Counted from the stretch's first letter, positions 42,028-51,808 are shown. The stretch is DNA of 64,000 nt from Wolfiporia cocos (GCA_029448655.1 JACCLO010000011.1:124001-188000), one strand, 5' to 3'. Made by a program: numbers and translations. The notes: generated by a model from the letters alone, not told the origin.

Positions 42028-44318
42028 CACATGTGCTCGGTGGGAAAACCCGAGGCAGAGCTTCCGTAGATGCCCAGGGTATTTGCGGAGTCGGCTATCC
42101 GCTTGCGAAGCCAGGGCAGATGTGTCCTGATGGAGTCGCCCAACGGTGTAGGCGCAGTCGAAGTCAAACCAGTCGACTGGGTCTGGACGGGGCTGGTGCT
42201 TTCTGCCGATCGCACCGGGCTCCCGCTTTTCTCCTCATCGCTGATGCGCGTAGTGGGGGCCAGAGGAACCACCTCTGGTTGCTTCGGAACGTTGGTCCGG
42301 ATGGTCCCTACGGTGGCTTGGGGAGACTCATCTTCATCGTCAGTCACCAGTTCCTGGGTGCTGACAACTCGGACCTTGTATTTCTTTTTCGGGTCCAATT
42401 TCTTCTGGCCCGACTGTTGCGTTCCGCTCGACGAGCCTGTCGGCTTCGTCGTTCCGCTTCCACTACTGGCCGGCTTGGCTTCCTTCGGCTTGTTCTTAGG
42501 GTTCTCAGGACAGTCGCCCCACTTGTGTTGTCCAGGGTGCTTGCGACAGTCCTTCCCGTAAGAGCCAGTTTCCTTTGCCTTGCCTTTGCCTTTGTCATCA
42601 GCCTTGGCAGGCTTCGACGTAGCTTTGTCGGCGGTCTTGCCAGACCCCGACGACTCCTTCCTCTTTTCTTCCTCAAAGATTTTGCCTTTGAGCTTATCCG
42701 GGTATTGCCTCTTATAGAGGTCAATGGCCATGTCGAGGTATACCTCCCAGTCGGTCGGCATTGTGAAGCCGGGCACCGATTCCAAGGTAGTGAGGGTCTC
42801 TCGCACCTTTTCCGGGAGGATCCGTTTGATGTGACTGAACAACATTTTGTTGTCAGTCTCGGCCAGGCGAGCCAGGGTTCTGAGCTTCTGTGCCCAAGAG
42901 AAGAAGTCCGATTGGAGCTTCTTTTTCCCTTCGTCTCCGAAGTACCCTTCAATCTCCTTTTCGGCAATCTCCTTGTCTGTCTTCTTGCCGTACACCTTCT
43001 CGATCGTTTCCGCAAACGTTTTCCAGGTGTGCCCCGAGGTTTGTCCGGCGGCGATTTTATCAACTACCGGCAACATGTAGTGGTAGGCCTCGCCCGAAAG
43101 CCGTAGTAGGGCTTGGCGGACCTTGTCTTCCTCGAGGGTCACCTTGGCGTCTGCAAAATACATGCCCATTTTCTGGATCCATTCTTTCGACGAGATGGAA
43201 TCCTTAGGGCCCGAGAATTTGGGCGGCTGAGTCGGTTTGGTCTGTTGGAAGTTGACCGTTGTGGCGGCTGCTGTCGCGGCTGCCGGTGCGTTTTTTAGAG
43301 CGGTTAACTCCGCTTCGAGTTGGTCGATTCTATTAATTAGTGCCGTGACCTGGGCACCGCTGGGTCCCGCGGTTGGGACTGCCGGACGCTTTTGCAGTAC
43401 TGCGATGTCTTTTTCTATGCGGACAAACCGATTTTCGGAAAGGGTGTCCAATTGTTGCCGCAAACTCTCCGCTTCCTCTGATGCTTCGATTCTATTTTGA
43501 AGCACTTGGTTGTGACTCCGAATCTGGTTGGTCTTGTTCCAGACCATTTCCACATCCGTGTCCACCCGGCTTTTGTAAGCCGCGAGGTTGCTGTATAGAT
43601 GGTTCTTGGCTTGGTACAGCGCCTCCCTGTAAGCTTCTTTTCCCACCTGCAGAACTTCGTCTGAGGCGGGCACTTCCAGAGTGCGCTGTAGCCTTCCCAT
43701 CAATTCGTTCTTGCTTCTTTCGGGCTGCGCGACGATTTCCAGAGTCCTTCTTTAATAGAATGGGAGGAGGTCAGGGAGCGTCCCAAATAGGGGCTCCGTG
43801 TCGACTGGTTCCTCCGGCTGTGGAGTCTCGCTGCCTTCGGGGGTGATGACTGCTCGGCGTGCGGGTGTTTCCGGGTTGAAGAGCCTGGCGGCTCTTGTGC
43901 GTGGGGACGCTTCTTCCTGGGAGTACCAGTGGACGTCACCGTACAGGACTATGAGGTCCGACAGGGGGATGGCGGTGCAGTAATTGTCCCACCTCCACCA
44001 CGATATGTGGTTCCTGGTCGAATCTTCCCCATAGTACTTGATGTACGCCGTATGGTTTATGTTCAGGAATGGGCGCACATGCGCCGGAATTGAGTTGAAG
44101 GAGGTGACACTCCCCTTAACTCTGATGCCGAATACGACTCGCAGGTAGTCCATCAAGCAGGTTTGTTCTCCGGGCCACGCGTGCTTGCCGACGGCGGGGC
44201 GGTAGGCCGTAGCCACCTTGTGGGTGTTGTACAAAGCGCCTTGGACGATTGTGTAAGACACTATTGCTAGACAGTATTCGTCAGCTTGAGTTTTTTTCTT
44301 CCTTAAACGATAATTCAA
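42027..44318 (-). pseudogene. gag: Family-1 pre-gag domain and gag (one in-frame TAA)
   Basis: One reading frame runs from 44318 to TGA at 42027, interrupted only by TAA at 43752-43754. The upstream 188 codons (…TAYRPAVGKHAWPGEQ…, SWWRWDNYC…) have no counterpart in families 2 or 3 and lack an in-frame ATG at the start; the first codon after the preceding stop context is TTG. The downstream part is the Gag proper: coiled-coil, proline hinge PPKFSGPKD, capsid core SSKEWIQKMGMYF…KVYGKKTDKEIAEKEI, Lys-rich tail with CRKHPGQHKWGDC instead of a standard zinc knuckle. Whether the TAA is decay or a read-through stop cannot be decided, because the other family-1 copy is cut before this point. Confidence 0.75.
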
Positions 44319-44410
44319 GAAAAAAGTGCCTTTTCAGGACTTAAGTGCCTTTTCAGGACTTTTTCGCAATCAATGCCATGCACCAAAGATAATGCCTTTT
44401 CAGGACTTTC
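44319..44410 (-). promoter_or_regulatory. Three repeats of TCCTGAAAAGGCA between ORF0 and gag
   Basis: Copies at 44327-44339, 44346-44358 and 44393-44405 (minus strand). The same three-copy arrangement, with one mismatch in two of the three copies, is at 60758-60770, 60804-60816 and 60823-60835 in the other family-1 copy. Related TCCTGAAAA(A/G)GG lies near the leader 3' end in families 2 (50747) and 4 (63590). The repeat could be an RNA element controlling downstream translation (inference). Confidence 0.55.
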
Positions 44411-44416
44411 TATCTA

Positions 44417-45233
44417 CTACAGCTGGGGTTTGCCAAGGTCGAAGTTGAGACCGCTATGTACTAGGTGTGTCTTTAAGTACGTAACGTGTTGTTTCACGTC
44501 TAGGTCTCCAAAAACGTGTTCCACCCTCCTGAGATATTTTTCGAGGCGGCGGAGATCTTCGTTCTTCATAGAGTCCTGACGGACCCTTTGCTCCAAGTGT
44601 GTAGAGAGATCGTTGAAGTCGGTGATGAGCGTGGTGAATTTTGCTATGATGGGGGCCGTGGTGGTTGCGTCGGGGGCTTTCCACAGCCGGAAAAGATTCT
44701 TGTGGGCGGCGTTCATCTGTTTATCGACGTCCAAGAACCAGTCCCACTTCTTCTCCGTGCAGTGGATGTCCCTGGGGTTCGCAAGACCCCGCTTCTCGAC
44801 CCACTTGGCCGGCATCCTAAGCTCCTCCACTCTCTCCAACAGCGACTTCTTTGAGGGCTGGATTCGCTCCCGAAGACTCCTCACCATTCTCTCATCCTCA
44901 ACCCTCTTCCTGGCTGCCTCGGCGATTAGCTGATCCAGTGATTGTTTCTGAATCCGAGCCTCGAGCTTCTCCTTCTGTCGGAAAAGCTTGTTGAGCTTCT
45001 TCCGCCTGATGTCGGCGAGGGCGGCCTCGTGGTTGACCCTTCGGATCTCCTCCGGGTCAAGGTTCGGCTTCCTGTAGAAGACGTCTTTGCCCTTTCCTCG
45101 CTTTGGGGCTGTGACCGCGGAGATGCAGTCTTCGAGCGATTTAGAGCGATTTAGAGGAGGCAATGTGCCATTCCTCGCGCTCCCCCATAGTGGCGTTTCT
45201 CGGAGTAACCGTGAAACGTGGTGCTTTCGGCAT
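44417..45233 (-). pseudogene. ORF0 of family 1 (copy 1b), frame broken by 10-bp duplication
   Basis: The likely native ATG is at 45233 (MPKAPRF…EEWHIASSKSL). A tandem duplication of CTCTAAATCG (about 45141-45160) then shifts the frame into a stop. The remaining 248 codons to 44417 stay open in the other frame and contain the charged coiled-coil middle (RRKKLNKLFRQKEKL) and CTEKKWDW. Same position and similar length (about 270 codons) to ORF0 of families 2 and 3. Function unknown. Confidence 0.7.
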
Positions 45234-45934
45234 GACTACGTAAAAAGAAGTCTAAGTAAGCTATTCTAGTGGAAATCACGCGGTCTTCTGTCGGGGCTTA
45301 TCGTCGCTTCTTGATGTGTCGTGCGCTTATCCTCCGGCGTCAATGGGCGCTCCGCCCTCGACCGGAGTTAGTGTCGGCGACTGGATTGCATCTCTCTCAC
45401 GCTACCAGGTGGGGGATACAGCAGGTCGTCTTCCCTTGACGCCTGGGAATGCAGGATTTGGGGTATTACACCCCGCATGTGCCCACGCCTCACTCCAGTT
45501 AGGTGGCTGCCAGTGTTTACACCAAACCCATGCCCTGAGGGACTTAGAGGGTGCCAAGGCCAGAACTCGATCGTTCTGAAGCCGTATCGGCAGCGGTTCT
45601 AGGCAGGGCAACTCGTGCCCACCATCCCAACTCTAAATAGAGTGGCCCCTGTACGCCTGGGGATAGGCGAGAAGGTCGTCTCCGGCCCGGTCAAGAAGTT
45701 ACACCGTTGCCATCAATTCCCAACATATGGGGAAAGGCTTGACAGCCAGTCCCCTGGTTCCGCTTAAGCCTACGGTCCGGCTATTTGCCCGAAGGCGGGG
45801 ATCCCCCACAGCCCACTAAGGATACCCCGCTGCCTGTCGGCGAGCAGGGGTGTGCAGACGGCAAAGAAAACCCCTAAGAAGAAAAAATCCCAGACCCTCA
45901 AAGAGGGCGGGGGCGAAAGCAAGTTCTATTCATA
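45234..45934 (-). other. Family-1 conserved leader (copy 1b)
   Basis: About 700 bp between LTR-A and ORF0, nearly identical to 59229-59929. Contains GGGGTGTAATACCCC (minus strand, 45459-45473), TGTATCCCCCACC and TGAGAGAGATGCA in the same order as family 3. Short ORFs in it are not preserved between families. No TGG-type primer-binding site follows the LTR. Confidence 0.65.
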
Positions 45935-46553
45935 TAACACAAGATAACACTTACTTGTAATGTTCTTGGTATTTGCTGGTTAGACAAGGGATAAGCAGGT
46001 GTTAAGCAGGATACGTTGAGTGGTTAACTTGTAGTATGAATGCAATGAATAGAACTGAGGCAATAGCGCTCAGCAAGTCCAGTATATATACATGATAAAT
46101 AAGACCTCTAACAGTCTTATTAGATAATACTAGTGTCCGTATTCGTATGTACAAGTCCCCAGGTACCTAAGTACTTAGTAATATTTGATAAATACATATA
46201 CCGATCAAAACCGGGATATAGAAAGGCGGCGTAGGCCGCACGAATGGCGTTTTGCGCTCTTGTCATTACAAAGACGGGGCGTGACCAAAGCCCGGTCCGC
46301 TGACGTTTATACGCTGACTGCTTCCGGACGGAATGTCCGATTGGCTGGAACTAGACATGTGACTGATGGTAACTACTAGTGATAAGATAAGACCGTTGTT
46401 ACGGGAGATAACGCGGCCATCATTCGGCACGTATGTAACCGTTAAGTTATGAACCAGATAAGCTAGTTATTGGTCTAGAAAGTCGTAGATAATTCGTAGA
46501 ATTGCCGGAAAAATAGTAAGAAATATAGGGAAACTAGGAGAATTCTTGTGACA
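45935..46553 (-). repeat. LTR-A, 5' LTR of copy 1b (619 bp)
   Basis: TGTCACAAG…CTTGTGTTA on the minus strand, very similar to the LTR at 36190-36808 but with a few substitutions. TATA box (TGTATATATACT, minus) near 46083-46093. Confidence 0.95.
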
Positions 46554-48601
46554 CAACAGCGGAATTTGCGTACAATAATGCAGCCAGCGAAACTACCAAG
46601 GAATCCCCGTTCCTGGTGGAATTAGGTCGTCATCCAATTGCAGGACCAAGCAGTGTCGAACCAAGTCGAAACACAAAACAAAGACTTAGTAGAAATTGCG
46701 AACACGCGGTTCTCTGCACAAGAAAAAGCTAAAGCAGCAATGAAAATTGCAGCCGAAAGATGGTCCTGGTACTATGACCAAAAGAAGCAAGTTGTCCCCT
46801 TCAAAGTGGGTGACAAAGTACTCGTGGACGTGCGAAGCTGGCAAGACACCGAAAGGAGTCTAGCCCCTCGCTACATCGGCCCATTCTGAATCATGGAAAA
46901 ATTGGGACCGGTAACGTTCAAGGTGTACATGGACGCACAATATAGGGCTTACCACCCTGTATTCCACGCTTCAAAACTGGTCATGTACAAGGAATCAACC
47001 ATCAAAGGTCAGAAAAGTCATCCTCCTGCGGCTGACAAGCCAATGGAGATGGAAGACCCGGAAGAATGGGAAGTGGAAGCCATTCTCGACCATCGTAACC
47101 GACGCGGCCGGTGGGAATACCTTATCCATTGGAAAGGCACCAGAACTGCGGAAGACACGTGGGAAATCGAGGAACATTTGGCTAACGCTAAGGAGATACT
47201 GGACGAGTACAAGGCAAAATATTCAGCCCTTAGTACCGACCCAAATCAACCCCTTCGCCGATCAACTAGACTCGGCGGAACACGGCAGACCATAGCCGTC
47301 TTCGACCCTGACTCACCAGATTGGGACTCGGACACATGTGTCTGGCCCGATGACTGGCCCCAATACCGAGACGATGTTGATCCTACACAACCAAATGTCA
47401 CAGAATTCCCAGTGGGGGGTTCTACATTCCTTCGCTATAGGTATTATAGGCGCCGCTAGGTGCGCGCGCGCTTCCCTGATCCTCAGCCACCTCCAGCGCC
47501 CGTCCAGGACTCTATCTAGATCATCTGACCATAGGTTAGCGCTGTAGGGTAGCGCGCGCCTTAGGTACTCACGTTAGGGTCACACAAGTACATACGTCAC
47601 GGTAGTTACATTGTCATGTGCTCTCTTAGTTACGGCGCACAGGCCCATACTTTAGGGCGGCCATTACTGGCCAACTCCCCATGTATAAGTACGACAAGAT
47701 GAGGACTTACATCCTCATCTTTAGGATTCTCGACAACTGAGCTTAGGCTCCTTTCTCATTCTGCGCTGTGTGCGTTCTCTGCCCCGGGGGCCCTCACGTT
47801 CTTGCTTGTCTGTGTGCTAGTCGACTACGCCGTCGTACACAAGGGATGCTCCAAGCTCCCACGTTGCCTCTGCGTTGGCCTCTGGCCGACTGGTACACCG
47901 CCTTGTAGGCGCGTTAGGGACTCCCCTGTAGCCAGGGTCCCACAGCCTAGTGAGTCTGTGTCACCGAAAGTGTACTACAAGCGCGACCCCTTTACAGGGC
48001 AATGGGTACATTCCGATGTTGAGTTCAACGAAGACTTGGAAATCGAAGTAGGAGTCAATGGCCAACTACCGACCAGGGGAACAACTGATGCGATCGGCTA
48101 TGATGTATATGCCGCGCAGGATATCCTAATCAATTCATGGAAATCCGCTTTGGTCCCCACCGATATCCGTATCAAAGTGCCTTATGGGACATATGGTCGG
48201 ATAGCGCCAACGTCTGGACTTGCGAAAAAGGGCATTGACGTCCTCGCAGGTGTAATAGACCATAACTACCGCGGAGAAGTCTTTGTCATGTTGATGAACC
48301 TCACTGGAGACCCATACCAAGTAAAGAAAGGCGACAGAATTGCGCAGCTAATCTGCGAAGTAGCGATCACACCCGAAATACAGGAATCCATGACCAAGGA
48401 GAAGTTCGAAAAAGAAATTCGACCTCACCTACATGGGAGTGGGCCCTACAACGAGCAGTTCAACAAGCCAACCAAGCGCGGTACACAAGGTTTTGGATCG
48501 ACAGGACGATAAAAGTGGAAAAATCGTAAGGACTAACCCTTTAATGGGCTCTAGCACAACTTCTACTCTCAACGGGGTCGTTGAAATCTAAGGGGGGGTA
48601 A
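46554..48601 (+). pseudogene. pol: Family-1 pol 3' fragment, split by solo LTR-F
   Basis: Begins inside the integrase (TAEFAYNNAASETTKESPFLVEL), continues through the chromodomain (YLIHWKGTRTAEDTWE) to DPTQP at 47395, is interrupted by the solo LTR at 47396-47963, then resumes at the dUTPase and ends GFGSTGR at 48512. A TGA sits at 46887-46889. The dUTPase motif 2 Arg is changed (APTSGLA). 3' UTR and polypurine tract follow to 48601. Confidence 0.92.
47396..47963 (+). repeat. Solo LTR-F (568 bp)
   Basis: Starts TGTCACAGA, ends TCTGTGTCA. Flanks CCAAA (47391-47395) and CCGAA (47964-47968) are a 5-bp duplication with one later change. It contains a TATA-like CATGTATAAGTACG near 47681. A solo LTR of a sixth gypsy-type family. 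Confidence 0.88.
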
Positions 48602-49110
48602 TGTCACAAGAATTCTCCTAGTTTCCCTATATTTCTTACTATTTTTCCGGCAATTCTACGAATTATCTACGACTTTCTAGACCAATAACTAGCTTATCTG
48701 GTTTATAAGTTAACGGTTACATACGTGCCGAATGATGGCCGCGTTATCTCCCGTAACAACGGTCTTATCTTATCACTAGTAGTTACCATCAGTCACATGT
48801 CTAGTTCCAGCCAATCGGACATTCCGTCCGGAAGCAGTCAGCGTATAAACGTCAGCGGACCGGGCTTTGGTCACGCCCCGTCTTTGTAATGACAAGAGCG
48901 CAAAACGCCATTCGTGCGGCCTACGCCGCCTTTCTATATCCCGGTTTTGATCGGTATATGTATTTATCAAATATTACTAAGTACTTAGGTACCTGGGGAC
49001 TTGTACATACGAATACGGACACTAGTATTATCTAATAAGACTGTTAGGGGTCTTATTTATCATGTATATATACTGGACTTGCTGAGCGCTATTGCCTCAG
49101 TTCTATTCAT
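48602..49110 (+). repeat. LTR-A, left part, split by the family-2 element
   Basis: First 509 bp of LTR-A. The remaining 110 bp are at 59119-59228, giving again 619 bp after allowing for the 5-bp duplication. It serves as 3' LTR of the pol fragment on its left. Confidence 0.95.
49106..49110 (+). repeat. Target-site duplication TTCAT, left
   Basis: Identical to 59114-59118 on the other side of the family-2 element. Five bases, as usual for Ty3/gypsy integrases. Confidence 0.93.
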
Positions 49111-49809
49111 TGTCACAGATTTGTGACATGCCACTATTTTTCCCGTATTTTTACCTATTTATCTGGTATTTCTACGACCTTGTAGACATTTACGCTGCTA
49201 AGCGCCCGTCTACACGTACACGCAACCAAACAACACGTACACAACGCGGTATACGTCCACTTGTCATAACAACACGTACATAACACGTTTGTACGCGTCA
49301 ATGACTCAGCGGACTAACCTCCGGTGTCACGCGCCTTACTCATATCCCGATACCGGGCTATGTCAGTACAATTGGATAAGCGGCCTGCTCGTTGTCACAT
49401 GCCAATGCCCTTACGATTACTCATATCCCGATGCCGGTATATAAGAATCACATGCATGGCTTACTAACGTAGCTACAGCCACTTCCACAACATGGACCTA
49501 CAGTCCAAACAAACGATCTTACTGGTGCGGCCATTACCGGCGCACATGGTCTATTGCAGTTTACGACTTAACCATATTAGTTATGTCTGCGCACAGACCA
49601 CCTTCATGTTTGGCTCCCTTACCGGTAACCAAACAAAGCATGTATATAAGTAGGGCTAGCACTGCGGATAAGCCTTAGATTTGTTCTCTGCATTCGCACA
49701 GTTACATACCATCTCTGCTTGCGCCCACTAGCCTCCTCACCAACCTTCTGCAACATCTTCAAGTCGCCTATAAGGTTATAGTGTGAGTCCCACAGTCTAG
49801 TCTGTGTCA
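49111..49809 (+). repeat. LTR-B, 5' LTR (699 bp)
   Basis: TGTCACAGA…TCTGTGTCA. TATA box TGTATATAAG at 49641-49650. U3 carries repeated ACACGTAC units (about 49210-49285) and a duplicated block TACTCATATCCCGAT (near 49336 and 49419). The internal sequence begins TAAGAAC, with no TGG-type tRNA complement. Confidence 0.96.
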
Positions 49810-50855
49810 TAAGAACAAATCTCCCCCCTACCCCCGCCCTTGCGCTTGCGCTTGGGTCTGGGTTTCTATCCTACAGGGGCTATTACTTGTTGCTGCGCAC
49901 ATCCCTTCCTGCCTGACAAGGCGATTGGGGTGATAGTTGAGAACTGGGGGATACATCGCCATCCTCGGCAGAGGATTGGCAACCAGGGAAGCCACACCGC
50001 CTTTTTAGGCAGGAGGCCTACCTAACCCGGACTCCAGGGTCAAGGAGACATGGTCCTCGCTGACAAGCTTGGACTATGCGCGGTTAAAACCCGCCTGTGG
50101 AGAAAAGGGGACGGTCTGCCTGTGTGCGCCCAACCCCCTGTCATGGCAAGCGTTGTTCAGCGCCCCATCACTATCCATAGGGTCATCATTATGATGGCAT
50201 GGGAATTTTCCAAAGCCGCCTCCCAGGCGTAAGGGACCTGCTTTGAACCCGTTATGGGAAAAGCAGTGAGGGGGGTGACGTAAAAAATCACCCCGCCATA
50301 GGTCACTCGCGGTAGCCAATAGCATAAGTCCTCCGGGCAGCTCGGCGTGCGAGCATGGGTCAAACGGATTTGGGGCCCCATTGGAAGAGAAGCGCGTGGC
50401 CCACTCCTTCGGGATGTGGAGCGCTGCTGTCTCGCGATCTTAGATCGACAGTGGTTTTTTAGCCCTGATGTGACACCCATGTGGCTACAGACGGCAACCT
50501 CATTGTTGAAGCATGGACAGGCTAAGGGATGTAAAATCCCAGCCACTTTCCGGCATCGTCCCTCCGGGGCGGTGTCGTGTATCCGATTCCCAATCATCTG
50601 ACCCAGGAACCGGCCTGGCAGTCAGCAACTCTACCCCTGGAGTCGGCGCCTCTGACCGTTAGGGTCATGCGAATATCCGCGCCGTCTCGGCACAGGGTTT
50701 GCGCGCAACATAAGAGTAATTATGCCCCGCAGTACACCTTCTTTGCTCCTGAAAAGGAGTCCACTACCCTACCTTACATAATCCCTTTTATTCCTGTTCT
50801 TGGACGTATCACTGGGAAACTTCGTTTCTCATGAAAGCTGCACTTTCTTAGAATC
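49810..50855 (+). other. Family-2 conserved leader (1046 bp)
   Basis: Non-coding. Blocks shared with family 3 (CTGGGGGATACATCGCC near 49947) and with family 4 (GTAGCCAATAGCATAAGTCC near 50312, the hairpin CGATCTTAGATCG near 50437, CACTTTCCGGC near 50543 and CTCTACCCCTGGAG near 50629). The family-1/3 signature GGTGTAATACC appears here as GATGTAAAATCCC (50528-50540). GC-rich with many potential hairpins. Role in packaging, priming or translation is inferred. Confidence 0.65.
50833..50847 (+). promoter_or_regulatory. Hairpin GAAAG-CTGCA-CTTTC ahead of ORF0
   Basis: Five-base stem eight bases before the ORF0 ATG. A sister hairpin (51809-51826) precedes the gag ATG in the same element, so the pair looks like a duplicated start-site signal, possibly guiding ribosomes or RNA processing. 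Confidence 0.45.
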
Positions 50856-51755
50856 ATGCCCCGCGTTACCCGTCGCACCCGTGGCTCCTCCACTGCCCCT
50901 TACGTCAAACCGGCGAAGCGGTCCCTTCTCAGCCGCATCGACACCGCCGACATTCCTCGGGCAGAGGACGTCACGTACACTCTTCCTGTAAAGGAAGACT
51001 ACACCGGGAAGCTCCATCTTTGGGAGATTCCCGTCCACATGCCAAAGCACATCGCTGAGGCTGGGAAACCCGCTCCTCGACCTCCCAAGCCAGTTCCGCT
51101 CGCCAAGCGCATCTGGACAGAGGAAGAGAAGCTAGCCGCTTCCATTACCGCCATGGAAAACCTTATCGAACTCCGCGAACTCAACAAGCTCAAGCTCGCC
51201 CGCGATAAGCTGAATAAGCGAATCGCCGCCAAGCAAGCCGCCAAGGAAGCCAATCAAGCAGCTTCTTCACTGGCCCTCCGTCTCTCCAGCCCGGCGGCCG
51301 GACCTTCTGTTCCGGCCAACCACAAGATTCTCGACCCTTCCCTCGTCTTCGGGAAGAAGAAACCCCTCCAAGCATGCGATCAAGTTATTCCCATGCTAGA
51401 AGGCACTCTCACTCGTCTTACTCCTCTCGCCAACCACCCCCCTAATTACCCAGGCTTCCATATGGAAAACGACATGCGTTTCCATACTATGGTAGTAGAA
51501 TTGGAGGATCTGGTGGATAACGTAAAGGATAGAGCGAGACGGGGGAGGATCACCAATAGAGACTGGAGAATTATGAAAAAGTATTGCAAACAACTCGGCA
51601 ATATTTCCTTTTTGGATTGGCGTACGGACTTGGCTCGTATCGTAGCAGAATGCGTAGCGCTACAAATTACTTTTGCCTTCGGTGTAACACCACCTGACAA
51701 GGTGACAGGGCCCTCAACTACTTCGGTAGAAGAGGATATACTCGCGATTGTATAG
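50856..51755 (+). CDS. ORF0 of family 2 (299 aa), intact
   Basis: ATG at 50856 (AATCATGCCC); stop at 51755. N-terminal 30 residues are Arg/Lys-rich (MPRVTRRTRG). The box GKLHLWEIP is near residue 50. A Lys/Leu/Glu/Ala-rich coiled-coil segment spans about residues 85-145 and a helical C-terminal domain about residues 165-275 (KKKPLQACDQVIPMLEGT, then LEDLV…NRDWRIMKKYCKQLGN). Boxes and order match ORF0 of families 1 and 3, but identity is low. No Gag capsid core, zinc knuckle, protease, methyltransferase or membrane segment is visible. The coiled coil and basic N-terminus would suit nucleic-acid binding or oligomerisation, but this is inference. Followed by gag after 103 bp. Confidence 0.8.
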   Translation: MPRVTRRTRGSSTAPYVKPAKRSLLSRIDTADIPRAEDVTYTLPVKEDYTGKLHLWEIPVHMPKHIAEAGKPAPRPPKPVPLAKRIWTEEEKLAASITAMENLIELRELNKLKLARDKLNKRIAAKQAAKEANQAASSLALRLSSPAAGPSVPANHKILDPSLVFGKKKPLQACDQVIPMLEGTLTRLTPLANHPPNYPGFHMENDMRFHTMVVELEDLVDNVKDRARRGRITNRDWRIMKKYCKQLGNISFLDWRTDLARIVAECVALQITFAFGVTPPDKVTGPSTTSVEEDILAIV

Positions 51756-51808
51756 TAGAAATACTATCATCTTTTAACTCTGAAATAGAGTGCGAGTGTG
51801 ATCTATAA

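Larger units (their letters stand above)
36190..46553 (-). mobile_element. Family-1 gypsy element with two LTRs, decayed (copy 1b)
   Basis: Minus-strand order: 5' LTR-A (46553-45935), leader, ORF0 (45233-44417), repeat block, pre-gag/gag (44318-42027), pol (42027-36898), UTR, polypurine tract, 3' LTR-A (36808-36190). Both LTRs are 619 bp. Flanks do not match (CGGCG left, CAACA right): the left flank is family-2 gag and the right flank a plus-strand family-1 pol, so this is a recombinant of two insertions rather than one simple insertion. A solo LTR-B is embedded in pol. Confidence 0.92.

Noticed and set aside
45316..45611. Overlapping 69- and 87-codon ORFs in the family-1 leader, repeated at 59552-59847
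   Set aside because: The leader copies are nearly identical at DNA level, so ORF identity is not evidence of coding, and the frames are absent from the homologous family-3 leader.
49210..49285. ACACGTAC repeats in LTR-B as a CRISPR-like array or tandem satellite
   Set aside because: Units are short, irregular and confined to U3; they look like clustered transcription-factor sites.
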